From NCBI GenBank assembly GCA_009780415.1, contig WRAC01000007.1, forward strand, positions 1-64,000: 64,000 bases of DNA, given 5' to 3'. The translations under genes and the position numbers were made by a program. This stretch comes from Defluviitaleaceae bacterium. GTDB lineage: Bacteria > Bacillota > Clostridia > Lachnospirales > WRAX01. Below the pieces are notes generated by a model that worked only from the letters and a program-made list of their open reading frames with translations, ran no database searches and had not been told where the DNA came from. The stretch's first letter is position 1. Each line of letters opens with the position of its first letter. Positions 21,796-30,730 of this stretch are shown in pieces.

Positions 21796-22776
21796 TCAAT
21801 ATAAATGCATTTTAACCTGTAACTTCGCTATCAAAACCGAAAACACGCACGAAAGCAGGCATACGGCGAAATAATGAATTAGATTATTAGTTACCAAAAG
21901 GCCGGTAAGCCCGGTAACCCGCGCCGCGCCGCGCACGGCTATAATAACAAGCGGATGCAGGATATAAATCCACAGCGAAACCGTACGCAGAACCGGCCTC
22001 GCTTTGCCGTTCCGCGTAAGCAAAAGGCAAAACAGGAAGAAAACGCACGGGATAAGCATCGCGTACATGCTGTCGTGGCGTTGCAAATCGAAACGGCGCA
22101 AGAGCGCGCCCTCCGCCAGCATAAGCAGCGCGGACGCGGCAAACCCGGCAGCGCTTAACCCAACACCGGGCCGCTTTGCCATTTTCGCCAAAAACGCCCC
22201 CATGGCAAGGAACACGGGCGCATAGAAAACCCCGTTGCGCGTATAGGATGACACCCTAAACAAAGCATCATAGGCCGCGCCAAAAAACGGAGCATTTTCT
22301 ATAACGCCAAAATAACTGTCCCCAAACAAGCCGAAAACATACAACGCAAGCGATATGCCCAGGACAACGCGCAGCGTGAGCTTGCGTCCTAAAACGCAAA
22401 GTAACAGTACACCGATTATAGACGCGGGCAGATACCACAGATGATAGAAGGTCCCGTCAAATATAAGGTTCCTGGCTAAATTGACGGCAATATTCCCCTC
22501 CGAATAATGCCCGGCGTAAATACTGACAGGCAAGTACAGAACAGTCGCCCCTAAATACAGCAGCCCCGTCTTTTTCACCGCTTTCATCGGCGACGACAGA
22601 AAAAACCCCGTAGCCATCAGGAAAAACGGCACCGCTATCCGCGCGAAGACATGGATTACATAAAAATTCAAGTCACCGCTTATCCCGGACAAGGGATACG
22701 TATGTATGCCGGCAACCAGCAGCGCGGCAACCACCCTGAAACAGTCAATTGCGCCGTATTCCCCCTCAGGCTTCAT
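21796..22776 (-). CDS. VanT-type membrane acyltransferase domain protein (no racemase domain)
   Basis: 326 aa; N-terminus IDCFRVVAALLVAGIHTYPLSGISGDLNFYVIHVFARIAVPFFLMATGFF resembles the membrane half of VanT serine racemases; stop codon after the last TM. Confidence 0.8.
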   Translation of the reverse strand: MKPEGEYGAIDCFRVVAALLVAGIHTYPLSGISGDLNFYVIHVFARIAVPFFLMATGFFLSSPMKAVKKTGLLYLGATVLYLPVSIYAGHYSEGNIAVNLARNLIFDGTFYHLWYLPASIIGVLLLCVLGRKLTLRVVLGISLALYVFGLFGDSYFGVIENAPFFGAAYDALFRVSSYTRNGVFYAPVFLAMGAFLAKMAKRPGVGLSAAGFAASALLMLAEGALLRRFDLQRHDSMYAMLIPCVFFLFCLLLTRNGKARPVLRTVSLWIYILHPLVIIAVRGAARVTGLTGLLVTNNLIHYFAVCLLSCVFSVLIAKLQVKMHLY

Positions 22777-22777
22777 T

Positions 22778-23530
22778 TCAGCCCACCCATTTAGTAATAA
22801 TATACCCGTTCATATTATCCCCCGACACCGAAAACGGCACGTCGCTCTCCGTCTCAAACACCGTCTGCTCACTTCCCGCCGCAAGATAAGAGATACTGAC
22901 GGTGGAACCGTCGAAATCAAATTTAAACGGCTTTTCCCCATACGGAAATTCCTTCATCAACAAATGATATTCCTCAAGGGTAACGCTCATTTCATGCATT
23001 ATCTTCGCGTGGGGCGCGCCAACGTAACGGAAATGCCAAGGCTCGTGCGCAATGCCCGTTATTTTTTCCTTGCCCTCGGGATACCGTTCGATAAACCCGG
23101 CAACGGTGGCCTTCTCCCGGAAAGCCCCGCAATCCCCCGTGTACGGGAAATACGGCCTTATATCGTCTATATCCCGCTGTTTCAAGGCAAGGTCAACCGC
23201 AAGCCCCGTCTGGTGCTCGCTGTGATCCGGCAGCGCCACGTATTTCGCGGTAAATTCAAGGCCGTTGTCCGTCAGCGAATTTTCGTACAGCTTCGTCTGC
23301 TTTTCCTTGGAACGGTAGCCGCTTGTGGCGATTATCTTCTCCCCAAGATTCATATCCCTCATCAGCTTCTTTAAAACATTTGCCGCGCTCTTTTCAATCA
23401 GCACCTTGCCGTTATCGCCGACAGGCATCAGCCTATTCCCGCAATGCTCCGCGTATACCGGGCAATCCCTGTTCACAAGGATCAAGCTGCCGTTGTGGAC
23501 GTCGTTTTTCGATAAGGAAACCGTTATCAT
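22778..23530 (-). CDS. vanXY: VanXY/VanY-type D,D-dipeptidase/carboxypeptidase
   Basis: SGYRSKEKQTKLYENSL...LPDHSEHQTGLAVDL...HEPWHFRYVGAPHA metallopeptidase motifs; adjacent to the vanG-like ligase. Confidence 0.85.
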   Translation of the reverse strand: MITVSLSKNDVHNGSLILVNRDCPVYAEHCGNRLMPVGDNGKVLIEKSAANVLKKLMRDMNLGEKIIATSGYRSKEKQTKLYENSLTDNGLEFTAKYVALPDHSEHQTGLAVDLALKQRDIDDIRPYFPYTGDCGAFREKATVAGFIERYPEGKEKITGIAHEPWHFRYVGAPHAKIMHEMSVTLEEYHLLMKEFPYGEKPFKFDFDGSTVSISYLAAGSEQTVFETESDVPFSVSGDNMNGYIITKWVG

Positions 23531-24576
23531 GCGCCCACCGCCAGTTCTATCACCCGGTCCAGCACCTGCTCAAAGCTCATGCCGATGGCTTTCAGCATAT
23601 TCGGCAGGCGGCTATGTAAGGTAAACCCGGGGATCGTGTTCGCCTCGCTGAAGTAAATCTCGCCGGACTTCGTCAAAAACATATCCACCCGCGCAAAGCC
23701 CGCGCAATCCAGCGCTTTGTAGACAACCTTCGCCGTATCCTTGATTTCCCCGGCCTTTTGCGGTGTTATACGCGCCGGCACATGTATGGACGACGTTTCA
23801 AGCGTGTACTTCTCCTTGTAATCAAAAAACCCGCCGGACAGCTCAATCTCATCCAGCTGCCCGATAACCAGTTCATCCTTGCCAAGCACCGAACATCCAA
23901 TCTCAATACCGTCGATACATTCCTCAACAATGGCCCTGCTGTCGTATTCAAAGGCCAGCCTGAAAGCCCCGGGCAATTCGTTTTTATTTAACACCTTAGT
24001 AATGCCGAAGGACGACCCCGCCCTGACGGGCTTCACAAACAACGGATATCCCAGAGCGCCGGCCCGCTCCTCCGCCAAAACCTTATCATCGTTTTCCTCC
24101 GCCACAAAAGATTTCGGAATCCTGACACCCGCAACCCCCGCCAGCTTACGCGCCCTGTCCTTGTCCAGGCAAACCGCGGAGGAAAACGTGCCGCAGCCCA
24201 CAACGGGTATGCCCGCAAGCTCCAGCAGCCCCTGAACCGTCCCGTCCTCGCCGTATTTTCCGTGCAGCACGGGCATAGCCGCGTCAAGCCTTACCTCCCG
24301 TACCCCATCAGCCGAAAACTCCAGCAAACCGCGCGTTTCGCGGCTGGGCGATATAACAGCCCTGGTGCAGTCGCCGGGATTGCACCATGTATCATCCTTA
24401 ATTTTACCGGCATCGCCCGTAAACCTGAACCATTCGCCCATTTCTGATATACCTATCAAAACGGGCGTATACTTCCCCGTATCAAGATGCGTTATAACGG
24501 CATACGCGGATTGCAGGGAAACGCAATATTCCGGCGAACACCCGCCAAACAGCACGGCTATTTTTAACTTACTCAC
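23527..24576 (-). CDS. vanG: D-alanine--D-serine ligase, VanG-type
   Basis: KIAVLFGGCSPEYCVSLQSAYAV, VLHGKYGEDGTVQGLLELAGIPVVGC, FVKPVRAGSSFGITKV, EKYTLETSSIHVPARI, FSEANTIPGFTLHSRLPNMLKAIGMSF. Start chosen at the GTG (24576) spaced from aaggag. Confidence 0.9.
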   Translation of the reverse strand: MSKLKIAVLFGGCSPEYCVSLQSAYAVITHLDTGKYTPVLIGISEMGEWFRFTGDAGKIKDDTWCNPGDCTRAVISPSRETRGLLEFSADGVREVRLDAAMPVLHGKYGEDGTVQGLLELAGIPVVGCGTFSSAVCLDKDRARKLAGVAGVRIPKSFVAEENDDKVLAEERAGALGYPLFVKPVRAGSSFGITKVLNKNELPGAFRLAFEYDSRAIVEECIDGIEIGCSVLGKDELVIGQLDEIELSGGFFDYKEKYTLETSSIHVPARITPQKAGEIKDTAKVVYKALDCAGFARVDMFLTKSGEIYFSEANTIPGFTLHSRLPNMLKAIGMSFEQVLDRVIELAVGA

Positions 24577-24668
24577 ACTACCCACTCCTTCCGATTAATT
24601 TTACCAAAAAGGAACGGGCCGTTTCATAATACTCTATTGTTTAATTATTAAGAAAATATGAAGATTGG

Positions 24669-25796
24669 TTAAAAGCATGGCAGCTCTACCGTAAATATTA
24701 TATACCCTCCATTGCTGTCCGCCCGTATATTCCCCCCATGCGCCGCGACAATCTCCTTCGCAATCGCAAGCCCCAGGCCCGCTCCGCCCGTATCGGTGGA
24801 ACGCGCGGAATCCAGCCTGTAAAATTTATCAAAAATGGACGAAAGGTTCTCCGCCGGCACGTTCCCGGCGTTTTTAAACACAATTGCGACCATATCGCCC
24901 GACACCGCGGCCGATATATCAATAACGCTGTTATCCGCGCTGTACGCCACGGCGTTTTTTAATATATTCTTAAAAACCCGCGCCAGTTTGTCCGGGTCGC
25001 CGCCAACCGTCAAATCCTCCGGCGCGCTGAGCTTTATCTGTTTCCCCTTTAACGCGAGCAGGGGATGAAACTCCTCCGTCATCTGCGCCAGCATATAATA
25101 CAAATCGATATTTTCCTTAGACAACGTTATGGATTGCAAATTATACCGCGTAATGTCAAAAAACTCGTCCACCAGCCCCTCAAGCAAACTGGCCTTTTCC
25201 AGCGTGATGCCGATATACTTGGCCTTTTGTTCAGGCGGCATGTCCGGCGCCTCGTCCAGAAGGCTCAAATACCCGATAACCGAGGTAAGCGGCGTCTTAA
25301 TATCGTGGGCAAGGAACATAACCACGTCGTTCTTGCGCGCTTCCGCCAATTTCGCGTCTTGCTCGCGCTTCTCAAGCTGGTGTTTTATGGTTTTAATCTT
25401 GCTCTCCATCGAAGCCATTTCATAGGACAGCTTAATCTCGCCGCCATTGTCCTTAACAAGCGCGTCCAAGCCGTCGCTTATCTCATGGAAATACTTGGCG
25501 AACTGCGACAAAAGCGAACCGGATAAAACAACAAAAAAACCCGCCACGCACGCAAACGTTAGAAGATCAATATTACGGCGGATATTACTCCAATAAAACC
25601 TTTGCGCGTAATCGAAAGACATATTAAAAAATCTCTGCATAACCGACACGATAATATCAGCCAGGTTGTTATTTCTGGCAATCACGCGCAGTAAAACAAC
25701 CGTAATCAGCGCGATACCGGTAATCAGCGCGATCCTCCAGTATATCTTCCGCTTAAAGGCCGTATAATCCTGCTTTTGCCCCCGCCTATTTCTCAA
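24669..25796 (-). CDS. vanS: VanS-type sensor histidine kinase
   Basis: FLAHDIKTPLTSVIGYLSLL and DTGGAGLGLAIAKEIVAAHGG; overlaps the vanR stop. Confidence 0.88.
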   Translation of the reverse strand: MRNRRGQKQDYTAFKRKIYWRIALITGIALITVVLLRVIARNNNLADIIVSVMQRFFNMSFDYAQRFYWSNIRRNIDLLTFACVAGFFVVLSGSLLSQFAKYFHEISDGLDALVKDNGGEIKLSYEMASMESKIKTIKHQLEKREQDAKLAEARKNDVVMFLAHDIKTPLTSVIGYLSLLDEAPDMPPEQKAKYIGITLEKASLLEGLVDEFFDITRYNLQSITLSKENIDLYYMLAQMTEEFHPLLALKGKQIKLSAPEDLTVGGDPDKLARVFKNILKNAVAYSADNSVIDISAAVSGDMVAIVFKNAGNVPAENLSSIFDKFYRLDSARSTDTGGAGLGLAIAKEIVAAHGGNIRADSNGGYIIFTVELPCF

Positions 25797-26481
25797 TTTT
25801 ATAGCCGACCCCCCACACCGTCTTTATATAACGCGGATTATCCGGCGTATCCCCCATTTTCTCGCGCAGATGCCTGATATGCACGGTTATCGTGTTGTTG
25901 CTCTTCGTAAAATACTCGTCGCCCCAAATCTTGTGGAACAGCTTTTCGGCGCTGACAACCGTCCCCTTATGCTCGCACAGTATCCGCAGTATCGAAAACT
26001 CCGTCGGCGTAAGGGACAGCGGCTTCTCGTTCAGCAAAACCTCCCGCGTGTTCACGTTTATGACAAGACCGGAATGCACAATCACGCCGCTGTCACCCGG
26101 CGCTCCCCCGCTGTATTTCTTGTAACGGCGAAGCTGGGCCTTGACCCGCGCCACCAATTCCAGCGGGCGGAACGGCTTTGTAATATAGTCGTCCGCGCCC
26201 AGCGTAAGCCCGGTAATCTTATCCGTCTCCGCGTCCTTGGCGGTCAGCATTATCACCGGATACGTATGCTTCTCGCGTATTTTCTGGCAGATGGCAAGGC
26301 CTGTGGAATCGGGCAGCATAATGTCCAGAACCGCAAGGTCAAATTCCTCCCTGACGATACGCTCCAACGCCTCATGCGCGGTATAATATTTAAAAACGGT
26401 GTAGTTTTCGTTCTGTAAATACAACTCAACCAAGTCCGCAATCTCCCGCTCATCCTCAACTATCAGTATCCTTTCCGAAAT
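25786..26481 (-). CDS. vanR: VanR-type response regulator (OmpR/PhoB), apparent ATT start
   Basis: VELYLQNENYTVFKYY...LDIMLPDSTG...GADDYITKPFRPLELVARVKAQLRRYKK...SNNTITVHIRHLREKMGDTPDNPRYIKTVWGVGYKIEK. In-frame N-terminal extension ATT-S-E-R-I-L-I-V-E-D-E-R-E-I-A-D is needed to include the acidic pocket. Confidence 0.85.
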   Translation of the reverse strand: MSERILIVEDEREIADLVELYLQNENYTVFKYYTAHEALERIVREEFDLAVLDIMLPDSTGLAICQKIREKHTYPVIMLTAKDAETDKITGLTLGADDYITKPFRPLELVARVKAQLRRYKKYSGGAPGDSGVIVHSGLVINVNTREVLLNEKPLSLTPTEFSILRILCEHKGTVVSAEKLFHKIWGDEYFTKSNNTITVHIRHLREKMGDTPDNPRYIKTVWGVGYKIEK

Positions 26482-27805
26482 CGCAAGCGCCTCCCTTCAA
26501 TAAAACCGATTTCAAGACCCCTGCGGCACGGGGAATAGCTCCCGCCTCAGCTTTACACGTGCAAAGCCTTATCCCCCCGCTATGCGCGAAGCCATCAATA
26601 TAAAACGTATCCGTACCCATCGTCAGCAAACCGCTCTTTTTAAGCTTTTCAACCAAAACATCCGGCGGCGCGTTTCCCGTATCAATGCAGGCAAAGATAC
26701 CGGAAGCGGGCACATAGCAGTTGAAATCCCTCAATTCGCCGCGTAAAATGTCCATTTTATTCTTATAATAAGCCCTCGTCCGCTTCACATGCGGCCCGTA
26801 CATACTGCTGCGCAGGTAAATCTCCAGCGCGCCCTGAGAAAAGACCGACGAATTAAGGTCTATGGCGTTTTTCCTTTTAATGAACTCATCCTGTATCCGC
26901 GCGGGGATAACAGCCGCCCCCAGCCTAAGCCCCGGCAGCAGCGTCTTTGAGAAGCTCTTGACATAAATAACGTTACCGTCCGTATCAAAAGCCATATACG
27001 GGTCGTTTTTAGGATTTGTTTCCAAATCAGCCAGGTAATCGTCCTCAACGATATACGTATCATACTTCCTCACCAAGCGCAGAATCTCTTTCTTCTGCCT
27101 GTTCGTATACGAAAACCCGGCGGGGTTCTGAAACCTTGGCATCAGGTAGAGGAATTTTATGTCCTTCCGCGCAAGAATCCTTTCCAATTCCCCAAGGTCA
27201 AGGCCGTCCTCCGTCCGTTCAATGCCTGTAACCGGAATTTTATTCAGCCTGATAATATCCAGCATAACATTATAAGTCGGCTGCTCAACAAGGACGGCAT
27301 CGCGCCCGCTGCGGAAATCCATCGCCGCAAGGATATACAGCGCCTGCTGCGCCCCCGTGGTAATGAAGATATCCCGTTCCTTCGCGAATATCTGATGGTT
27401 TTGCAAATGCTTTGCAAGCGCGGCAATCAGCTCCGGCATACCCTTCGCGGGGGAATATGTGAACAGCTTGTTTTCGTAAAGTGAAATGGCCTTTTCCATG
27501 CAATGATGGAAATCCTTGTACGGATTGATCTCAGCCGCGGGGTTTACCGAGAGCATGTCAATGACGGACGGCTCTTGGAGGTCGGGACAGGCGGATTTCA
27601 CCACGTAATACCCGCTCTTGGCCGCCGAGTAAATTAAATGCTCGGATTCAAGAAGCCTGTACGCGCGTATTACGGTATCCGCGTTAAGGGACATCTCATC
27701 GGCCAGCGACAATATGGACGGCAGCTTGCTTCCGGCTTTATAAACGCCGCGCAGTATTTTGTCCCTGATAATATTTGAAACATTTTCGTATTTATAGCGC
27801 GCCAT
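26456..27805 (-). CDS. MocR-type transcriptional regulator (GntR HTH plus aminotransferase-like domain)
   Basis: ARYKYENVSNIIRDKILRGVYKAGSKLPSILSLADEMSLNADTVIRAYRLLE (GntR) and a PLP fold (YIVEDDYLADLE...VIYVKSFSKTLLPGLRLGAAVIP). Start trimmed to the ATG at 27805. Confidence 0.88.
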   Translation of the reverse strand: MARYKYENVSNIIRDKILRGVYKAGSKLPSILSLADEMSLNADTVIRAYRLLESEHLIYSAAKSGYYVVKSACPDLQEPSVIDMLSVNPAAEINPYKDFHHCMEKAISLYENKLFTYSPAKGMPELIAALAKHLQNHQIFAKERDIFITTGAQQALYILAAMDFRSGRDAVLVEQPTYNVMLDIIRLNKIPVTGIERTEDGLDLGELERILARKDIKFLYLMPRFQNPAGFSYTNRQKKEILRLVRKYDTYIVEDDYLADLETNPKNDPYMAFDTDGNVIYVKSFSKTLLPGLRLGAAVIPARIQDEFIKRKNAIDLNSSVFSQGALEIYLRSSMYGPHVKRTRAYYKNKMDILRGELRDFNCYVPASGIFACIDTGNAPPDVLVEKLKKSGLLTMGTDTFYIDGFAHSGGIRLCTCKAEAGAIPRAAGVLKSVLLKGGACDFGKDTDS

Positions 27806-27818
27806 GCCCAAGCCCCGA

Positions 27819-27836
27819 ATCTGTACCGGTATAGAT
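27819..27836. promoter_or_regulatory. Palindrome just upstream of the MocR start
   Basis: atctgtaccggtatagat, near-perfect dyad. Confidence 0.45.
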
Positions 27837-27912
27837 GCCGTTTTCATTAATTGAACGGCGCTCCGCGTACTGTTATCATAAAGCATATCACATGATTTTT
27901 CAATATTAATTA

Positions 27913-27956
27913 ATACCATCTTGCAATCTTAGTGATAGTTAATTGCAACATGGTAT
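27913..27956. promoter_or_regulatory. Long dyad between divergent mocR and GNAT genes
   Basis: ataccatcttgcaat (27913-27927), 14 bp, attgcaacatggtat (27942-27956); 14 of 15 positions paired. Confidence 0.65.
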
Positions 27957-27971
27957 AAGGGGGATGTTTCC

Positions 27972-28760
27972 ATGATCCAATTGGACGAAAGCAAGTATGA
28001 AATCCTGCTGTCACCGTTAAAGCGCGTCGGTTTCAACACATTTTTCGCGCGCTCTGTTATCGCCGGGCATGCGGAGGGCAAGGTCTTTGTTGATTCGGTA
28101 AATAATCCCAAATCATTTTATGCCGTCCATTCCTACGGAAAGATGTCGCTGCTTTTCGGGGATGCCGGGAATGAGCGGTTTAACAATGAACTCACCGCCT
28201 ATTTCGGGCAAAAAAACAGGCGGGACGAATGGCTTCAAGCCCACCCAAGGGCATGGGACGCCTGGCTGGACGGTTTAGCAAACGCAAAAAAAGCGGTTCG
28301 TTACAGCCGCTTGAACTTTGCGTTTGACAGAGAGGAATATAAGAAAAATAACCATGAAATAAACTTGAACGATTATTCAATTATCCCCACAACCGCCGAT
28401 ATGTTTAACTCCATTGACGGCTCGGTAGTCCCCAAGGCGTTTTGGCGTGATGAGCGTCTGTTTTCACAATACTGCGCCGGCTTCACGGCTATGGTTAACG
28501 GCAAACCGGCTGCGACGGCGTTCACGTCTTATCTGCATGACGGCTGTCTGGAAATAGGCATAGAAACGGCGGAGGGGCACAGAGGCAAGGGACTGGCCCG
28601 CGCCGTATGCATGGCGCTTATCAATTACAGCCTTGCGAATAATCTGGAACCCGTATGGTCTTGCCGCCTGGAAAACGCGGCTTCGGTTAACCTGGCGAAA
28701 AAGCTTGGATTCCGGGAAAGTTTGCGCTTACCGTATTATCACGTTCCGGCGCAGATTTGA
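27972..28760 (+). CDS. GNAT family N-acetyltransferase
   Basis: C-terminal EIGIETAEGHRGKGLARAVCMALINYSLANNLEPVWSCRLENAASVNLAKKLGFRE. Confidence 0.85.
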   Translation: MIQLDESKYEILLSPLKRVGFNTFFARSVIAGHAEGKVFVDSVNNPKSFYAVHSYGKMSLLFGDAGNERFNNELTAYFGQKNRRDEWLQAHPRAWDAWLDGLANAKKAVRYSRLNFAFDREEYKKNNHEINLNDYSIIPTTADMFNSIDGSVVPKAFWRDERLFSQYCAGFTAMVNGKPAATAFTSYLHDGCLEIGIETAEGHRGKGLARAVCMALINYSLANNLEPVWSCRLENAASVNLAKKLGFRESLRLPYYHVPAQI

Positions 28761-28820
28761 GCAGACACAGTCAAGCAAACGCGTATAATCCGTGTTATAC
28801 TGCTCTTAGGAGGGGATGGT

Positions 28821-29735
28821 ATGCACGCATGGGAATCCATTCAGAAAACGCTTGATTATATCGAGGATAATATCAAAGCGGAAATCAGCATTGAGGAGTT
28901 AGCGGATATTGCCGCTCTGTCGTTGTTTTACTATCAGCGTCTGTTCGCCCGGCTTGTAAAAAAGCCTGTCCGCGAATACATTAAGCTGCGCAGGCTGGCG
29001 AGGGCCGGCAAAAGCCTTGAGGACAAGAACCGCCGCGTTTTGGACATCGCGCTTGAATACGGCTTTAACTGCCACGAGACGTTTACGAGGGCCTTTAAGG
29101 ACGCCTACGGGTTCAGCCCATCCGAGTACCGCGACAACCCGGTGCCGCTCAACAATTTCAACAAGCCCGACCTGCTGCTGGGTTATGTGATGATTGACGA
29201 GGGCGTGCCGCTTATCAGCGAGGGGATTGTACTCGAAATCAACCGGAGGGTATTGGAAGAACCCATTGATTTTCTCGGTATTGTGGGGCATATTAACATT
29301 GACGGGCAGATTCCCGCCGGCGAGGTAACCGGTGTGGATGAGCCCGGCGCGGTATGGACGCGTTTTCATGGGGAGAAGCACCGGATAAACCGCAAGCCCG
29401 AAGGACGCGAATTTGGCATGTCGTTTATGGGCGACGCGCCCGAGGGTTGTTTCAGCTATTTCGCGGGGGCGGAGGTTGAACCGGGCGCGGATCACGGCGG
29501 TTTCCATCCGTGGAGGCTTCCCGCGCGGGAGTATATCGTCTGCGGATTCGAGGCCGAGGATTTTGAGAAGCTTGTCACGGACACGCTGTATAAGGCGATG
29601 AATTACAGTTACGCTTGGATTGAAAAACACGGTTTAGAAATTGACTTCTTCTCCGCCGAGTTTTATTACAAAAACCCAGCCGATACCGCCTATATGGAAT
29701 TATGGTATCCGGTAAGCGCGGCGAAGCGTACGTAG
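28821..29735 (+). CDS. AraC-family regulator with GyrI-like effector domain
   Basis: ISIEELADIAALSLFYYQRLFARLVKKPVREYIKLRRLARA plus C-terminal GyrI-like ligand-binding region. Confidence 0.85.
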   Translation: MHAWESIQKTLDYIEDNIKAEISIEELADIAALSLFYYQRLFARLVKKPVREYIKLRRLARAGKSLEDKNRRVLDIALEYGFNCHETFTRAFKDAYGFSPSEYRDNPVPLNNFNKPDLLLGYVMIDEGVPLISEGIVLEINRRVLEEPIDFLGIVGHINIDGQIPAGEVTGVDEPGAVWTRFHGEKHRINRKPEGREFGMSFMGDAPEGCFSYFAGAEVEPGADHGGFHPWRLPAREYIVCGFEAEDFEKLVTDTLYKAMNYSYAWIEKHGLEIDFFSAEFYYKNPADTAYMELWYPVSAAKRT

Positions 29736-29740
29736 GGTTG

Positions 29741-29763
29741 GGGGCAGACACAAGGTCTGCCCC
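29741..29763. repeat. Short palindromic repeat, copy B
   Basis: ggggcagacacaaggtctgcccc, 5 bp after the araC-like stop. Confidence 0.75.
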
Positions 29764-29778
29764 TTCATCTTTGTGAAT

Positions 29779-30696
29779 TTACGGCAGAACCTTCCCGGCC
29801 GCCATATACAGGCGGTACCATTCTTCCCTTGTAATTGTAATATCCGCCGCTTTGGATATGGCTTTCAAGCGGTCAAGCTTAGTTGTCCCGACAACCGTTT
29901 GAATCCTTGCCGGATGGCGCAGTATCCACGCCGTTACAACCGCGGAATCCTCCGCGCCGTATTTTTCCGCCAATGCATTAATCTCTTTATTCAATTCGGG
30001 GTATTTCCCGCTTCCCAGGAACACTCCTTCAAACATGCCGTACTGGAAGGGCGACCATGCCTGAATCGTGATGTTATGTAACCGGCAGTATTCCAACACG
30101 CCGCCTTCCCGCACCGCCGCCGCGTCAGACCCGATATTGACGTTCAGGCCCGAATCAAACATCGGGCAGTGGGCGATGCTCAGCTGCAGCTGGTTAATAA
30201 TAATTTTACCGCCGCAGTATTTGTTCAGCAGGGCAATCTGCCCGGGGTTATGGTTGCTTACGCCGAAATACTTAACCTTTCCCGCTTTTTCAAGCAGCTC
30301 AAAGGCTTCCGCCACTTCCTCCGGTTCCATAAGTGTATCGGGGCGGTGCAGCAAAAGGATATCCACATAGTCGGTTTGCAAGCGTTTTAAGCTGCCGTCC
30401 ACGGAGCTGAGGATATGCTCCTTGGAATAATCGTAGCAAAGGCTCGGTTTGATGGAGCACTTGGTTTGAATGACCATCTTTTCCCGTATGGCCGGGGTCA
30501 TACCCGCGGCTTCCGCAAAAAAGGACTCCGACTTGCCGCCGCCGTAAATATCCGCATGGTCAAAGAAATTAATACCCAAGCCGCAAGCGCCGAGGATTAA
30601 ATTATTTGCCTCTTTTTTATCCAGTTCCGTAATACGCATACATCCCAAGGCAATTTCCGGTACGTCAATCTTTCCGCCGATGCTTATTTTTCTCAT
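29779..30696 (-). CDS. Aldo/keto reductase
   Basis: ALGCMRI...FFDHADIYGGGKSE...IDVPEIALG; YFGVSNHNPGQIALLNKY. Confidence 0.88.
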   Translation of the reverse strand: MRKISIGGKIDVPEIALGCMRITELDKKEANNLILGACGLGINFFDHADIYGGGKSESFFAEAAGMTPAIREKMVIQTKCSIKPSLCYDYSKEHILSSVDGSLKRLQTDYVDILLLHRPDTLMEPEEVAEAFELLEKAGKVKYFGVSNHNPGQIALLNKYCGGKIIINQLQLSIAHCPMFDSGLNVNIGSDAAAVREGGVLEYCRLHNITIQAWSPFQYGMFEGVFLGSGKYPELNKEINALAEKYGAEDSAVVTAWILRHPARIQTVVGTTKLDRLKAISKAADITITREEWYRLYMAAGKVLP

Positions 30697-30730
30697 GGCT
30701 CTCCCCTTTTCAAAATGTGCTGCATTTATC

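Noticed and set aside
26433-27919. MocR start at 27919 in the ORF track
   Set aside because: The first 38 residues do not resemble a GntR HTH and run through the upstream dyads; the ATG at 27805 begins the conserved domain.
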